Of a stretch of 64,000 bases of DNA, positions 25,033 through 37,649 are shown piece by piece. Position numbers and translations under genes: made by a program. How positions within the stretch are numbered: the first letter of the stretch is position 1; every line of letters begins with the position of its first letter. Below the pieces are notes generated by a model. The model saw only the letters and a list, made by a program, of their open reading frames with translations, did not search any database and was not told where the DNA came from. Source of the stretch: Lineus longissimus (lineage: Eukaryota > Nemertea > Pilidiophora > Heteronemertea > Lineidae); assembly GCF_910592395.1 (NCBI RefSeq), contig NC_088326.1, forward strand, positions 935,001 through 999,000. Reading direction: 5' to 3'.

Positions 25033-25220
25033 CTTTACCTGATGAAGATGATTTTTAAAAGGAAGATAACAGAATATTCCAAAACAAAATCGGGAAAAGT
25101 TTGTGATTTGTAACTCTGCAATGACAGACGTCAAGACGCGACCACTAAAGCAGACGGACAGCAACAGACTATTTAAATGCTGGACAACAGCAGACGGCGG
25201 GATTGATTTTTGATTGGTTG
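25033..25220 (-). promoter_or_regulatory. Probable SLC20A promoter and leader exon
   Basis: On the minus strand a CCAAT box (25217-25213, AACCAATCA) is followed about 40 bp later by a TATA-like ATTTAAATAG (25178-25169), then about 130 bp of possible leader ending in the donor CAG|GTAAAG at 25038-25033. That could splice to the CAG acceptor at 23950-23952, just before the start codon. Confidence 0.4.
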
Positions 25221-25410
25221 AGGATTTGGTGTGAAGTGAATAAGCCAGTGTCAGCAGTGCTAATTCATCGCCATCGCAGAGGTATTGCAATTTTACAGCC
25301 TACCTGCCGAAGATCAAGGAATTTGAATTCCATCGAACAGGCTATTTGAGCTAATCAAATCTTATGTAATTATAGCCAACTTTGTGATGAGAAATTGCAA
25401 TCTCCAAACC

Positions 25411-25512
25411 ATGGGTAGCAGGAGGCCAACTGTGGAAATGGAGAGTGATGAGTACAAGGAGGACAACACGAATACAAGCTATCGCTATCATACCAACTAT
25501 GCTTCTCTGCAG
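25411..25512 (+). CDS. Candidate first coding exon of an unidentified gene
   Basis: An ATG in good context (AAACCATGGG) opens 34 codons, beginning MGSRRPTVEMESDEYKEDN and ending NYASLQ, then meets a good donor CAG|GTAGGC in phase 0. It sits about 260 bp from the probable SLC20A start in the divergent direction, as expected for a shared promoter. The continuation is not clear. A strong acceptor at 28192 (TTTTTTCTTAG) would add 14 codons (DSVKDTKKGIPAIF) and a stop, giving a tiny protein, but that is speculative. No family recognised. Confidence 0.25.
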
Positions 25513-28500
25513 GTAGGCTACTCAAGGCCGACTCATCCTAGCTAGAGCAGACAGCCAAAATAAGCTAGAAACGCTACCGGTTCGAGTTTTTAGTAAATCT
25601 CACAGCCAGAGACTCAATATCAACCTGTTCGATCAAAGTTCTGAAGAAGAAAAAAACACCCAGGGGCTATTTAAATTCCAAAGCAATGAAGCCAGATATA
25701 TTCGCATGCCTTTTATTTTTGAGTTAACAGTATGAGAACGAATCACTGTGAAAAGGAACCCAACTGAAATTACTGAAACTATAAGTATAAGAGCAATTTC
25801 ACAAAAGAAGCAGTAAGCTAAACCTCATCTATACATCATCTGCTGCAGCGCTGTCACTTATGGCCTTGTCCGTGGTTATTTTGGCAGAGAAAGTCACATA
25901 CCAACTTTGTTTACACTCTCACAATAATTGGATCAAAGATTACTGTACATAGTCATAATGTCAACAGTGTAAACCAATTATGCTTTATTTCAATTACATC
26001 ACATAATCCCATGCCCAGCAATCATGTAGTTCCAGGACGTACCACCAGATGGCTCTATCAAGAGGCCTGATGGGGGCACACATCTATTGTCAACAAACAC
26101 ACATGCTCCTCTCAAGCCGCTGCCTGATAGTGTTAAGACATTGTGTATATGAAGTACTGGGACAGTAGCCAAGCATCTTTGTGTCAGAAAGTAACCACAT
26201 CTGAATATTTATGAGGTTGAAGGTAACCTGCAAAGTATCTGGTTACAGGTCTAATTAATAGTGCCAAAAATAGTATAAGGGCAAAGTACAAGTCGCACTT
26301 ACACTTTAAATCTCAAGTTTCTAAAGAAATATTGATCTAAATAATTGCCCAGACACCAATCAAAACAACATTCTTATTGAAACGCAGCCAAAGGCATGAA
26401 ATTATTACTATTACACTAAGTCACTTAAATACAGGCATTTCTGTCAAATTTAAGTGGTTCTCCCTCGACTGATTGTCAGAATGACTCTCAGTGTTATAGG
26501 GCCTAGTGTTAATGTTACATTTTGACTGGATCACATGTATTTATTCATTATCATGAGGACAAAAGCATGAAATACCATGAAATGATCCATGTCGGGAAAG
26601 TGTTGGCCTTTTTGATCATGTAAATTGTAAACTACCCTATAAACAGACTTCTGTGCATGCACATTATTTTGCGTTTGTTGTCTGTGCATGGGGATGTGTT
26701 TATCAATTGAATTGGGGGCCAGACCTCAAATTGGCCTTGTCCTCTCAACACAACCCAACACCCTTGGGACTTGGTTTTAAGGTCAACCTATTCAATACAA
26801 ACTCCATCATCATTCAATGTGATTGATCAAGATGCGGACTTGCATTTATTATGTATTCAGACAAGCAGTTAGCCTGTGACGCTCGTCGTCTACAATCGTC
26901 ATCGATTGATCCAAGATTGAACGGTCAGCGGTCAAAATGATCAGGAATTATCTGCCAGAGTAGCAACAGCACTGAACCAGAGTATTTCACGGAGGATAGG
27001 TCTGATAGAGTCACGTTTTGATTATAACCTATCTCAAAATCTGTCTGATCAAGACAATAAATGCCGTAAATGGAAGAATAAGGATTGGTCAGGACCAATC
27101 CAGTTTCAACAGCCAGTGTTTTCTCTGGCTTTTGGTCTGAACATATCGAGACTATACTGGCATTTGATCATGTTTTTCACTTCAGGGCTACTCAAGTCGA
27201 AGCCATTTTTAGAATTTTTAGAAGTTCATAGCAGCATGACACAATTTTTATGCTTGCATGCATAGACAAATTCGAAGAAGTTTGTTTTGGCACTGAAAAA
27301 ATAGTCCTAACTCCTGCACAAACACATAACAAATTAGTGATATTATTAGCATTACCTGATATTACACTACCTGATATTACACTCACAGTCCACGCATGAA
27401 ATTAGGATGAAAATCAGCAAAATGAGGGGCAACTTCCCAGAACAAAGTCATGAAGTCCTAAAAACACACACACCAAAAACTCCCGCCAAGGCGCCAATGC
27501 AAATCTCATTGGTTAAACAAGGATCCAGGAATTTATCCTGTATCCTGCTGCACATTTGGCCGTACATAGAATCGCGCACCTGCCTTGTCACGAGATTGAC
27601 TGTGTCAATGGGCCAAGTCGTAAAAAAGTTCAGGTTACTGCACACCAAATACATAATCAAACATAATATTCTGACTGCTTCGTGATTACATTTACTTATT
27701 TACCGATGTGCCTGACAAAATAAGTGGGAAACACGCAGCAGAAATAGAGATTTTGTAAAAATTTCGGAGAAGAATCCCCGTTGCGGTCCCCAGCCATCCA
27801 GTTCACTCGTGCCGTACACATGGCTTAGAAACCATTCACTCCAAGTACATACATAGATAAGGAGGTTTACGCTTATTTACTACAGTCACCTTCACAAGAC
27901 ATCTCACCCAAGTGTACAGCACACCAAATAACTTGATATTCAAGCTCAAGAGTGACTCAAATGGTCATTTTCTCAGCATAAATTGCAAAATAACTTGAGT
28001 CTGAACCAGATCCAACCGGAGCCTGCGAAAAACCTCGTGGCGCACACACATCCTTTTGCCAAAATCTTTATAACTGACCTGTTTTACTGCTCAAAAAGAT
28101 CAAGTAATTACAGGAAGATAGTTATCTCTTGAATGTGACAGAAGGGATGGAATTAAAACAGATCTTACCTGTTTCCAGTCCTTTTTTCTTAGGATTCAGT
28201 AAAAGACACGAAGAAGGGCATACCCGCCATTTTCTGAGTGGAAACTCAGTCTTGAAAATAGATGGCATCGTTTATCGGAATGAGAAAAGGCGGGAATTTG
28301 AATTGCAACACCATGGAAACAGACAACTAGAGATAGCAATGATGACGGCAAGTGACAGTAGGCCTATGCGAGGGAGTCAATTATCAGACCAGAAACAATG
28401 TAGACCAGTAGATCACAGTGTCTCTGGTCATGTTATGTCACAATCGATGTGACAGTAGGCCTACCAAATGACACCCTGGTATGCCTAGTAGTGACTAGTA

Positions 28501-29229
28501 CAGCCAGGCTGATGAGATATCTTCTCCCCAGGATACACAATTATTTCTTCGGGTCTGACTGGTCTTCCCTGGATGCACCATCCAACGACGGAGTCTGTCG
28601 TTTTCCATTGCAGGGTGTAACAGTCATGTCTCTATAAGATTGATGTGCCATGTGTCATGTAATCTGTACAGGGTGTACCTTGTCTCGACTAGATGTGACA
28701 TGATGATCCAGGTTGTCTTTTCTCCAGGAATCTAGTTTGGTTCACTCCATCTGACTGAGGAGAACAGGAGATCAATGTCATGAAGAGACTACCTCTGGAT
28801 AAGTCTTTTGGAAGTCTTTTAGATACAGGTTCTGTTCAATTTAAACCAAAGTCTTTCCTCCCTAACTCCCGAGCCGGACAGATAGACCGGCCCGCACAAA
28901 GACCGGTTAATCCTTGCTAATTGGCATCCGAATACCCAATGCGCGATATAAACTATCCCACCCTGACGCAACCAGTGGTTTTAAATATACTCCGCCTCTG
29001 AATATATACGATGCGGAACTTGTATTTGAGGATGAAACTCTCCTTAATAAACTCACAACAACGTGTACAAAATGTGCGAAGAAGTAAACAACATCAATAT
29101 TTTCCACATTTGCCGGGATTACTAGTTATTATTCTCACTAATAGGTGACAGCATCGACAATTGACCTGCAACGCACCTGGAACGTTTGGGGTTAACACCA
29201 TGAGATGAATGCCGCGAGAATTTGCACAG

Positions 29230-29237
29230 TATATAAG
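29230..29237 (+). promoter_or_regulatory. TATA box TATATAAG, orphan
   Basis: A consensus TATA box. Seventy bases downstream an ATG (29307) opens only 20 codons (MNDGSEGAGSGVPAVNRPPP) to a TAA at 29367-29369. There is a possible donor after the alanine codon. No gene identified, so this may be a chance match. Confidence 0.2.
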
Positions 29238-29976
29238 AGTCTTGCTGGGTAGTGTACTAATAAGATAAACCACAGATTAAACCAGGTTCATATTTGCTTT
29301 GACTCAATGAATGACGGATCTGAGGGAGCTGGTTCAGGGGTTCCAGCTGTAAATCGTCCCCCGCCCTAAAAACGGGCGATATTTTTAATTTTTCGTAATA
29401 GCGTAGTTCCACTTTTTTAGCTCAGATGGCGCCAGCTGGGGTCCTCTCAAAATCATTGATGATGAAACTCACGAAACTCTAAAGGGTGGTCCAGAAACGT
29501 TTTCCCTTGCACAATCGAATTTTGTTGTGTATCCATTGTGTGAGGGAAAATAAGTCTGGGTCACCCTGTAGTACTAGTAAATGAACTTGTCACCCTGTTC
29601 AAAGACATCGGAGCGAAAGTGAAAAACGAGGACATTGTTTTCCACCACAAGGGACCTGTGTATTTTACCGTTGCTTTATATTGTTACCTACAGAAATGAC
29701 TTTCGGCCAATGAGACAGTAGTGCACCATATCTCTTCTGGATGTGCCCTCCCCTTCAAAGCTCGCCATGTTGCCAGAGAGTGTACCAAGTCTTTGCTGGA
29801 TGTGCCATGCCCCTTCACAATGCGTACTCTGTCTGATCTAGATGTGTACTCGCCCAAGGTAGTGCACCATGTTTCTACAGGGTGGACCTTGTCTTCACCC
29901 TTACGAAAAATGTGTCTCATTTTCACATGGTGAATACCTGATCATTTTCATAAAGGGGTTGCATAAAATCAGAACA

Positions 29977-30165
29977 CCAGACCTGTAGAGACAGCAGATA
30001 CTGCAACAACCATACCATAACATGCTGCCACAACCAGACCTGATGATACAACATATGCTCTCACAACCAGACCTGATAGACAGGAAATGCTGGCACAACC
30101 AGACCTGATGAGATTGCAGATACTGTCACAACCAGACCTGGCGAGGTAACAGATGCTGTTACACC
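29977..30165 (+). repeat. 33-bp minisatellite
   Basis: The core CCAGACCTG starts at 29977, 30034, 30067, 30099 and 30132; the last four are 32-33 bp apart and lie in similar flanks (CACAACCAGACCTGATGA). The first unit is further away and degenerate. Confidence 0.7.
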
Positions 30166-30454
30166 CAGAGCCAAGGCCAGCACAAGCAGATCCACACCTG
30201 ATAACCCGCCCCATCTCAAAGTAGACCAATGAACGACCTCGATAGCAAAGATTACTTCGGAGCAATACTCCACCGTTCATGTATACTGAACCTATGATGT
30301 GACCAGGTCAATAGGAAGGATAGAGGCAAAAGTCCAAGTGCCCTTAGGTGGATTACTGAAGGCTATGTTCACACCAGATCAGGACATAGGCACAACCATG
30401 GCAGACAAACAGAAACAAAGACAAAAACACTCGCTGCGGACAATACTGAAAACT

Positions 30455-30460
30455 TTTATT
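30455..30460 (-). terminator. Probable Pumilio poly(A) signal
   Basis: AATAAA on the minus strand, followed in that direction by a strong U/GU-rich stretch (30404-30433, TTTTTGTCTTTGTTTCTG), a good match to a cleavage and downstream element. It would end a 7.2 kb 3'UTR. Confidence 0.5.
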
Positions 30461-33400
30461 TACTAGCAAAAAACACAAAGTATTATTACAATGTTATACA
30501 GTATATGATATAATGAGGCTTTTTATACATCATGTACAAATTAAAACTACACAGACTTATTGAAGGTTAAGCTCAGGGAAACATTGCAAAATCCACACCT
30601 TATTTTACCAAAATTTCTACAACTGCCCAAGTGTACTGAAACAGACCAAAAACATACTTAATCACATCGATGATAGCTTCTTCTGGTCTAACTTGGAGCC
30701 CCCATCAACATTGAAAACTTTGGCAGGTAAACTTGTCGAATTAATTTTGTTAGCGTCTAAAAAAATGTGTCTCGAGGCCATAATTCTGAGATTGTCACAT
30801 AAAGCCCAACCTCTCCATCAATGATACCCTTCAGGACCGATTAGTGTCCCCCTTTCGAGGAAGTGGCTTGACTTAAATACAGAGGTCCAAAATCAGTGTC
30901 AAAGAGGTCAGCCACTCTCAGCTTCTTCATCATTACCATCCCAGTAACCTTCAAACAAACATGGCAAGCTAAGCCCTCGGATGGCCGATGCTATAGACAG
31001 GTGTTGTTGGTCTAAAGAAGTACACTTGCTGGCTGTGGATAGGTTAAACCTTAAAGGTACAATACATCCTCCACCAAAGGACGACGAAAACAAGAAGAAT
31101 ACAAGATAAATGTGTTTAAAAGGAGAGAAGAAAATTTATCTCTTTGACCTCATAGGTTGGGAAGTACCACTTCCTCAAATAACTCTGGAGAAAAAGACTT
31201 TGTCAAAAACTGTGCCAGTTTGCGTAAAGAATTAGAAAAAAATTCATGTCAAATTCAAGGTGGAAACACTTTGCTACAAGAACTTTACATTCAAAGGAGG
31301 AAATTCTGAATTAATTCAACTTTTCAAGTCTTGTCAAAAAGAAATGGAAAATGAAATGATGTCATACCATCGCCAATGAGATTGGGGAAAATAATTAAGT
31401 AGAAAATAATCATGGATGGATCGACCGTTATTTCAGCACAGAATATCATACTTATTGTGAATTGCACACAGCGGTTTTCGAAGACCAGGTTCATTGGTTA
31501 TGTACGAAATGAGGAGAGATCCTCACAATTTAAAGAAGCCAGGAGACTACGATACATGTGTGTTAAACAAGCTAAAGTTTCCAAATCAGCAGACAGAACA
31601 GTCGTACCAGTTCACTTCCTCCAGAACTCACAAAGAAGCCTTGAATTATATATCTTCAGAGAAGTCCTCAGACGAAATTGTTACTTGGGGCCACTTGTAA
31701 GAAATTTACATAACAAACTTTCACAAAGGACAATTTTGTGTCAAATCATTTATCAGGTATAATTGCTAACATTATCGAGTTTATACAAGAAATCTAGGAT
31801 TATAAATTTGTGATGGTCGTCTGCTGTCAACAGGACTTCCCCTTAAATTTGCAGAATCGCAAAAAAGCATTTTGGCATGATATTTGGCGCAAGCTCTAAT
31901 CTCAAAGCTGACAAATGGCAAATTCCTCGACAATGATTCGAATTTTGCCACTTCATTAAAACCGAGAACCTGATGAAAAGTTCCAGACAAACTTCATAAA
32001 GTACTTGGATATGAATGCAATTGAGACTTGATTGTCCGAGAAGAAAATTTCAAAAGCATGAAAGCGACTATCTTTCCAGAAGAATCTACTGCACATGATG
32101 ATTCACAGAAGATGAAGGAGCTAGAATGAGGGCTCCCCCTTGTGGTCACTCGTTCAGTTAATAATATACAGTCAAGATGAGAATGGGAGGGTTACACTGT
32201 ACAGGATGACATGATATGAGATGAGAGCAAACCATTCAGGGGAACTACCCATAACCTCGAGATGGACTGTACCAATATCAACAAATAGAACAAGACAGGG
32301 CAGTTGACATTACATTATTAGGGGTGTTCAAATCCATCGTGATCATTTTTGGCAGAAAATCATCATTTGAGAATTTCTGATAAATTTCCCAAGTAAGAAG
32401 CATAATTTTCAATAAAATGATTTTGTTAACACCGGTACAGACATTTTGAAGATAGCTGAAAACGACACTCCAGTCTTCAAAGGTTTGAGGGAGCATGAAG
32501 TATAAGCACCTATTATGATCTTATATGACTAACATTCTAAATCCAACCAGTGAACCAGTACCACTGTCTGTCCGCTGAATTATACTTCCAAATGAAATCA
32601 GGGCGATGTCTGCAACTCAACTAATGGCATCGCAAGGAACACCACTATTCCCAGAGCTTTGAATCTATCATCGATAGTGCACCCTGACCAGTTGTTAATT
32701 TTCAATCCAATTCCAGAGTCACCATTCAAGCAACAAACATCGCCCTTAACACTTTTGAAGGCAACATAAAACTTGCGCACTATTCAGTAGTTTTATCAAA
32801 TGGTTTACATGCAGAAATAACTGTTGGCTCTACAAGACTGTACAAAGAGAAAGTGTTCTGGTGTCAAGATTTCTATATGTATACACAATGTCTTAAATCG
32901 TACAATTTATTTGCGTTCCTCTATTTTACACATTTTGTTTAAATCTGTACACTGTTCATATTGGTCGTCTATCCATATCTGAACGTCCCAAAGAGACGCA
33001 CACCTGTACATAGAAATTTACAGCAGCATTTGAAAGATTTTGAATTTACAGTTTGTACACAAGATGAAATTGCGAGACGGGTTGGACACGGCATAGAATT
33101 AGGTATGTGAACCTTGGCCATTTCGGCGTCGTCACAGGGAAGTGGGCAGATGGACTCAAATGACAAAAGTGCACCCAAGGTCCCTGGAGCAAACCAACAA
33201 AATGCCCAGCAGCACTCATTACCAATTCTGCACCGTGTTGGCTATGGCAGTGATTTCGTACATGTGGGATATTACAAAACGATACAGAACTCACAAGTAG
33301 AAAAAGTTTGTGAGAAAAATTATTTACTACTTCTGTTAGATCAAAGGGTGGCACGTTCGCATGGCCTTTAATCAACTGTTAGAGCAACTACAGTCCAGAA

Positions 33401-33948
33401 TTTATCAAATAATCAAGAGGGTCCAAGATTCCCAAAACTTTACCATCCAGCACAATGACATCGCCGTATTTCCTGAAATTCATTCTTATTCTGTGCGAAT
33501 AGGTGGCCGAGCATATCAATGTAGCGTCTAGCATGACGCCATATCGGGCCAACGGACGCCTAATTCGGTAGCAAAATTCTTTTAAGCCTCTATACACCAA
33601 ATGGTGACATATTGAGGAGTCGGTTGTGTTGTGAGTAGTAGAGATATAGGAATCAGGGACCTGACATGAAATGAATTCTATTGTGGCACTGTACAAAACG
33701 TTGGGTGTAATGAAAAACGGAATAAGCAGGTGTCGCCCAAAATCTACAAACGCGAGTCCCTATGTCTCTAGCTTTTTACAATTAAAAAATATCCGAATTA
33801 AATACAGAGAAATAAAAGGGGAAATAATAATATACATAGCGTGTACATACATAACCAATATACATAGGAACAATATCATACATAACTATATACGCAACAA
33901 TAAAGTCTACCGACGATATGTCAACTTACAATGACAAAATAGGCCCCT

Positions 33949-34013
33949 GTTGCCATGGTTAAATTGGTCACTATGGCGACAGTTTCCACGGTTACACATG
34001 GTACCATGGCAAC
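33949..34013. promoter_or_regulatory. Paired X-box-like (RFX) motifs
   Basis: GTTGCCATGGTTAA at 33949-33962 and GGTACCATGGCAAC at 34000-34013 form inverted near-matches to the RFX X-box (GTTRCCATGGYAAC), with related CCATGG-like words between them. Confidence 0.3.
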
Positions 34014-36072
34014 GGCTCATGCAAGCTTCTAAATGACGTACAACAGTCGATTTATGCTCCGTCAACACAACAAATACCGAAACCGAATCTACTTTTATAC
34101 GAAAATGTTACAATATAGAACTTGTGTCGACTATATTATGTCTATATTCCATCTAATGCAACCAACGGACCAAAATTACCATATAGTTGATTATACAAAT
34201 CGACAACAGTACAAAAATCTATGATACGCTTTGAGTTGGGTTTGCCGATAATTTGTGTCAACAAAATGGAACGAGGGCAGCAAAGATCTGATCAGAAAAA
34301 GTTCTGAGTATAAGGCCTCAGTAGTCCTACATCGAGTTTATAAGGCAGGGGAGTCAAAAAATCACCCTGGTACAAATACAACTTCTGTGTGCATTCACGC
34401 GTACTGCAAGCTTTTTTCTATTTGTCCTACTTTACCTCCGTGGCGGTTTAAGTGACACTGACAGTGCAGGACTGATTCGACCACCGCCTGCCCTATGAAG
34501 GTCGCAATCACAACCGAAGAGGCAATGATTCAGTATTCACACAAAATACTGGCAAACCCAACACAGAACCTACTCTCATGAAGCATGACACGACAGGCCC
34601 ACGTCATACTCCACTGACGAAACGCCGCCATTAAATGAATGATGTTGTACAAATGTACATTGTGAGTGATAACTCTTTGCGTCGTTTTACACATGTACAA
34701 TAGTATGGTATCTCTCTCTATTATAAAACATGGACTCCTCAACATTTACAACTGTACATTTGTACACTGAAGTTTACAAAGGTCTATACACTTTTGATTT
34801 TCACACCCGTATTCAAAATTTCAGAAATTTCATTTGCACTTGGAGCGTTTGCCGGTCAGAATGTTTCCCGAAGAAAAGTTTTCTGATTTCATGACATTTA
34901 TCAGTGTAAGCAAACAAGATCCTGAAAATCAAATGCGGATGTGGGAATGGAAAGCCTAACAATGTCTACCATCTATACCAGCTACTAATAACTTTACAAA
35001 CAAGTAATTATATAAGCCGTTACAATAAAATACTAGAATTATATCCCAAATTTATGTTTGTATGATGAATATATGAATCTTTATAAACGATATCTACCGC
35101 TAGTTATGACTATCAACGATCAAAAGACAAGCTATAGCTAGTGCCAAGAACACACACACGAATACACAAAGGTTATACTTAGTTATTTTCAACTACTTTC
35201 TAGGTCATTCAGATTCTAAAAAACTTTTGTCTAAATTACAAAAAATTTAGATGGAAAAATATAGTAAGATTCTGTCCCAAAGTAGAAGCGTGATTAAGAG
35301 AGAAAACAAAATGGGGAAAACCAACTCACACCAAAATAATATCAGACATCTTCAAGAAATATATTCTCAAGTGTTTGATAAGTTACAAGAAATTATCAAA
35401 TATTCAATATAGTCGATATGAAATGTTCTCATTTTGGTATCTTACATGAAACGTTCCAAAAAATCTGATACTCTAACGAAAAATTCAAACCTCGAATGTT
35501 GCAAGTCTAAAGTGAAGTCATCGCTTCCAACTGAGTTTCTACTGCTACCGTTTGATGACGGCGTGCATTACAAAATCTTGTATTCTGCGGCTATTTTATA
35601 CTGTACAACGCCACGGGGGGCGGTCAAATCATTCGTCCCAAGATAACTGTACACGGGCAAAGTTGTTTTTATGTTCACTGTACAAGGTAATTACTAGTAT
35701 ATTTGATAGGACTGGTTTTTATCAAAATATTCTCAAATATTACAAACTTAGCACCAAGTGAAGACAAAATACTGGTTACAACCTCTTTACATAGTGTGGG
35801 TAGAAAACTTTCCAGTGACTCTTAGGATACATGTCCATATTCAAACATTCTACAGGCATTATTTATAGTAGTTATACAAAATTCACTCACAATTTACAAT
35901 ATACAAAATATGTGGCGTGCACCGGCAACATTGTGGAGTTGCCACGGCAAACAGGGTCCCGATTAATCGCATGCTATCTTTGTTACTTTTTCGAAAATAA
36001 AAACAGTGCTAATCCTCTTGGAAAAAAACCTGTAGAAAAGTTTGAAATGAGACGCATTTACATATTTTACAG

Positions 36073-36080
36073 TATATACA
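36073..36080 (-). promoter_or_regulatory. Pumilio recognition element UGUAUAUA
   Basis: The minus strand reads TGTATATA, matching UGUANAUA, inside the probable Pumilio 3'UTR, 1.6 kb after the stop. It could serve autoregulation, which is known for vertebrate PUM genes. Confidence 0.35.
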
Positions 36081-36816
36081 CTTTACAGAGAAGTACATAA
36101 AATACACTAGAATTTAGCCCAACCTAAGCTGATAAGATTTACTGTACATTGATGTAGTGTGTAACACTTGGATTAAGGGTATTCAGAAAGTGCTAAATTG
36201 AGGCATTAAGAAATTAGCCTGTTGACACAAGAGCCCATCAAGTCACAAAGGGGGGGCCTTGGTCATTATGTGGTTCACTGACCAAGTGTTTCTGACCCTA
36301 TACTTCAATTTAAGGCATGTTCGGAATGTTTTCACAAGTGCAGGCCTAAAATTTTGCCTCGGGTACTGGAGAGTGTGAAGGAAGATTTGAAAGGGCACAA
36401 AGGCCATTTTGAAGGGCACCATGGCAGCAATGACCTTGGTGAAATTAGAGTCCTCCATGTGGTTGTACCAATATTTCATAAAACGACTTGTATTTAAAAC
36501 GGCGATTGTACTGTTCACAATGTGAGTGGTAGCCTTTCAGCGATGGTAAATCAAGTCACATGATTTCATGGCATATTGTCAACAGTCGTCACCTGCACTG
36601 CGATGGAGTGACTTAGACTGACTAGTTTACTTGATATCATCACCATCTTTCTAACTTTTATATGTTTTTCTGAATACCCTCACAAGTGTCCAACCATATG
36701 TGGAATGTACAGATGAATTACCAACTTAACATGAACCGATCTATAGACCTAATTTTTTCTCTTCACTACCAATTTGGGGTCGGAGATAGGATTAGCTCAG
36801 TGGGGATTAATGACAA

Positions 36817-36829
36817 AGGTCAAAGGTCA
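36817..36829 (+). promoter_or_regulatory. DR1 nuclear-receptor half-site pair
   Basis: AGGTCA-A-AGGTCA, a perfect direct repeat with one-base spacing (HNF4/RXR/COUP class). Functional meaning unknown at this position. Confidence 0.25.
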
Positions 36830-36921
36830 GGAAATCAGGGAACAAAACCTAAGAAGGCTTTTTAACCGCAATTACATTTAACTCGCAACACTACTTTATA
36901 GTATTTTTATTATCATGACTA

Positions 36922-37090
36922 AGGCCGAAGTTACATAGACCTCATTCGTTCATTTACCACGAGTCACTTTCTGGGTTTTTCTTTCATTCCTCGGTGAATG
37001 CACGCCACAAGGCCGTGCTTTTACAGGGGAACGAAAGCAAAAGGGGAAGTCCTGGGAAATGAACGAATGAGGTCTATGTAACTTCGGCCT
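36922..37090. mobile_element. MITE with perfect 34-bp terminal inverted repeats
   Basis: 36922-36955 (starts AGGCCGAAGTTACATAGACC) is the exact reverse complement of 37057-37090, with a 101-bp centre. A TA lies at or just outside each end. No mismatch in the arms suggests recent insertion or hairpin-driven conversion. It lies in the probable Pumilio 3'UTR. Confidence 0.85.
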
Positions 37091-37649
37091 AAAGCAAAAG
37101 ATCAACTCCTTCAGAGGAGATAATGTTCACATCAATTAAGATACGTGGGTGAAAATCTGACTTGAAAAATATACCCAACACCTAAACCTAAAGCCGGAAG
37201 TAATCTTAGTCAAAATTCTATAATTAGTTTAAAACATTTTGAAAATTCATACCATTTTCATGTCTACAACCTTAATTGAGACGAGTAACTCTATCCGCTA
37301 AATATTCTAAGCTGGATTTTCAACATTTTTTTCGAATGACGAGGTCCCACACAAACGCCCCCAACGAAATCGTACGACGTGTTTCTCAACCTTTTCCGTC
37401 ACCGTAAATAAATAAATCAATTCTCCACCACTCATGCCATCTGGTGACCACTCAATGAATTACATATTACGCTGTTAGTTCTTACTACCTAACCTTAAAA
37501 CCGGTGAAATCTTATATCATTAAAGCGTCAACGATGCCAAAATTGACCACAAAATGGCACCGACAAAGATCAAAACTCCTTCAAATTCATCCCAACTCTG
37601 CAAACGCCATTCTGAGACCCGGGCAAGATCAAATAGTCGCCGTACCTTG

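Larger units (their letters stand above)
25513..30454. other. Gene-poor region between SLC20A and Pumilio
   Basis: No convincing exon chain on either strand. It contains a TATA motif at 29230, a CCAAT plus octamer-like stretch near 27500, diverged repeats at about 29.7-29.9 kb and a 33-bp minisatellite at 30.0-30.16 kb. Confidence 0.5.
30461..37649 (-). other. Probable Pumilio 3'UTR (about 7.2 kb)
   Basis: From the Pumilio stop to the poly(A) signal there is no coding exon, and the sequence is AT-rich with short scattered open frames. It holds a UGUAUAUA motif, X-box-like repeats, a DR1 motif and a 169-bp MITE. Long 3'UTRs are usual for Pumilio genes. Part could instead be intergenic if an earlier poly(A) site is used (for example AATAAA near 32907). 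Confidence 0.45.

Noticed and set aside
27495-27530. CCAAT plus octamer-like stretch in the SLC20A-PUM gap
   Set aside because: Motifs overlap (CCAATGCAAAT...ATTGG) but no exon or start site follows on either strand, so no promoter is called.
29426-29483. Short frame MAPAGVLSK... after an AG
   Set aside because: Only 18 codons, no homologue recognised; the preceding AG after a T-run is probably coincidental.
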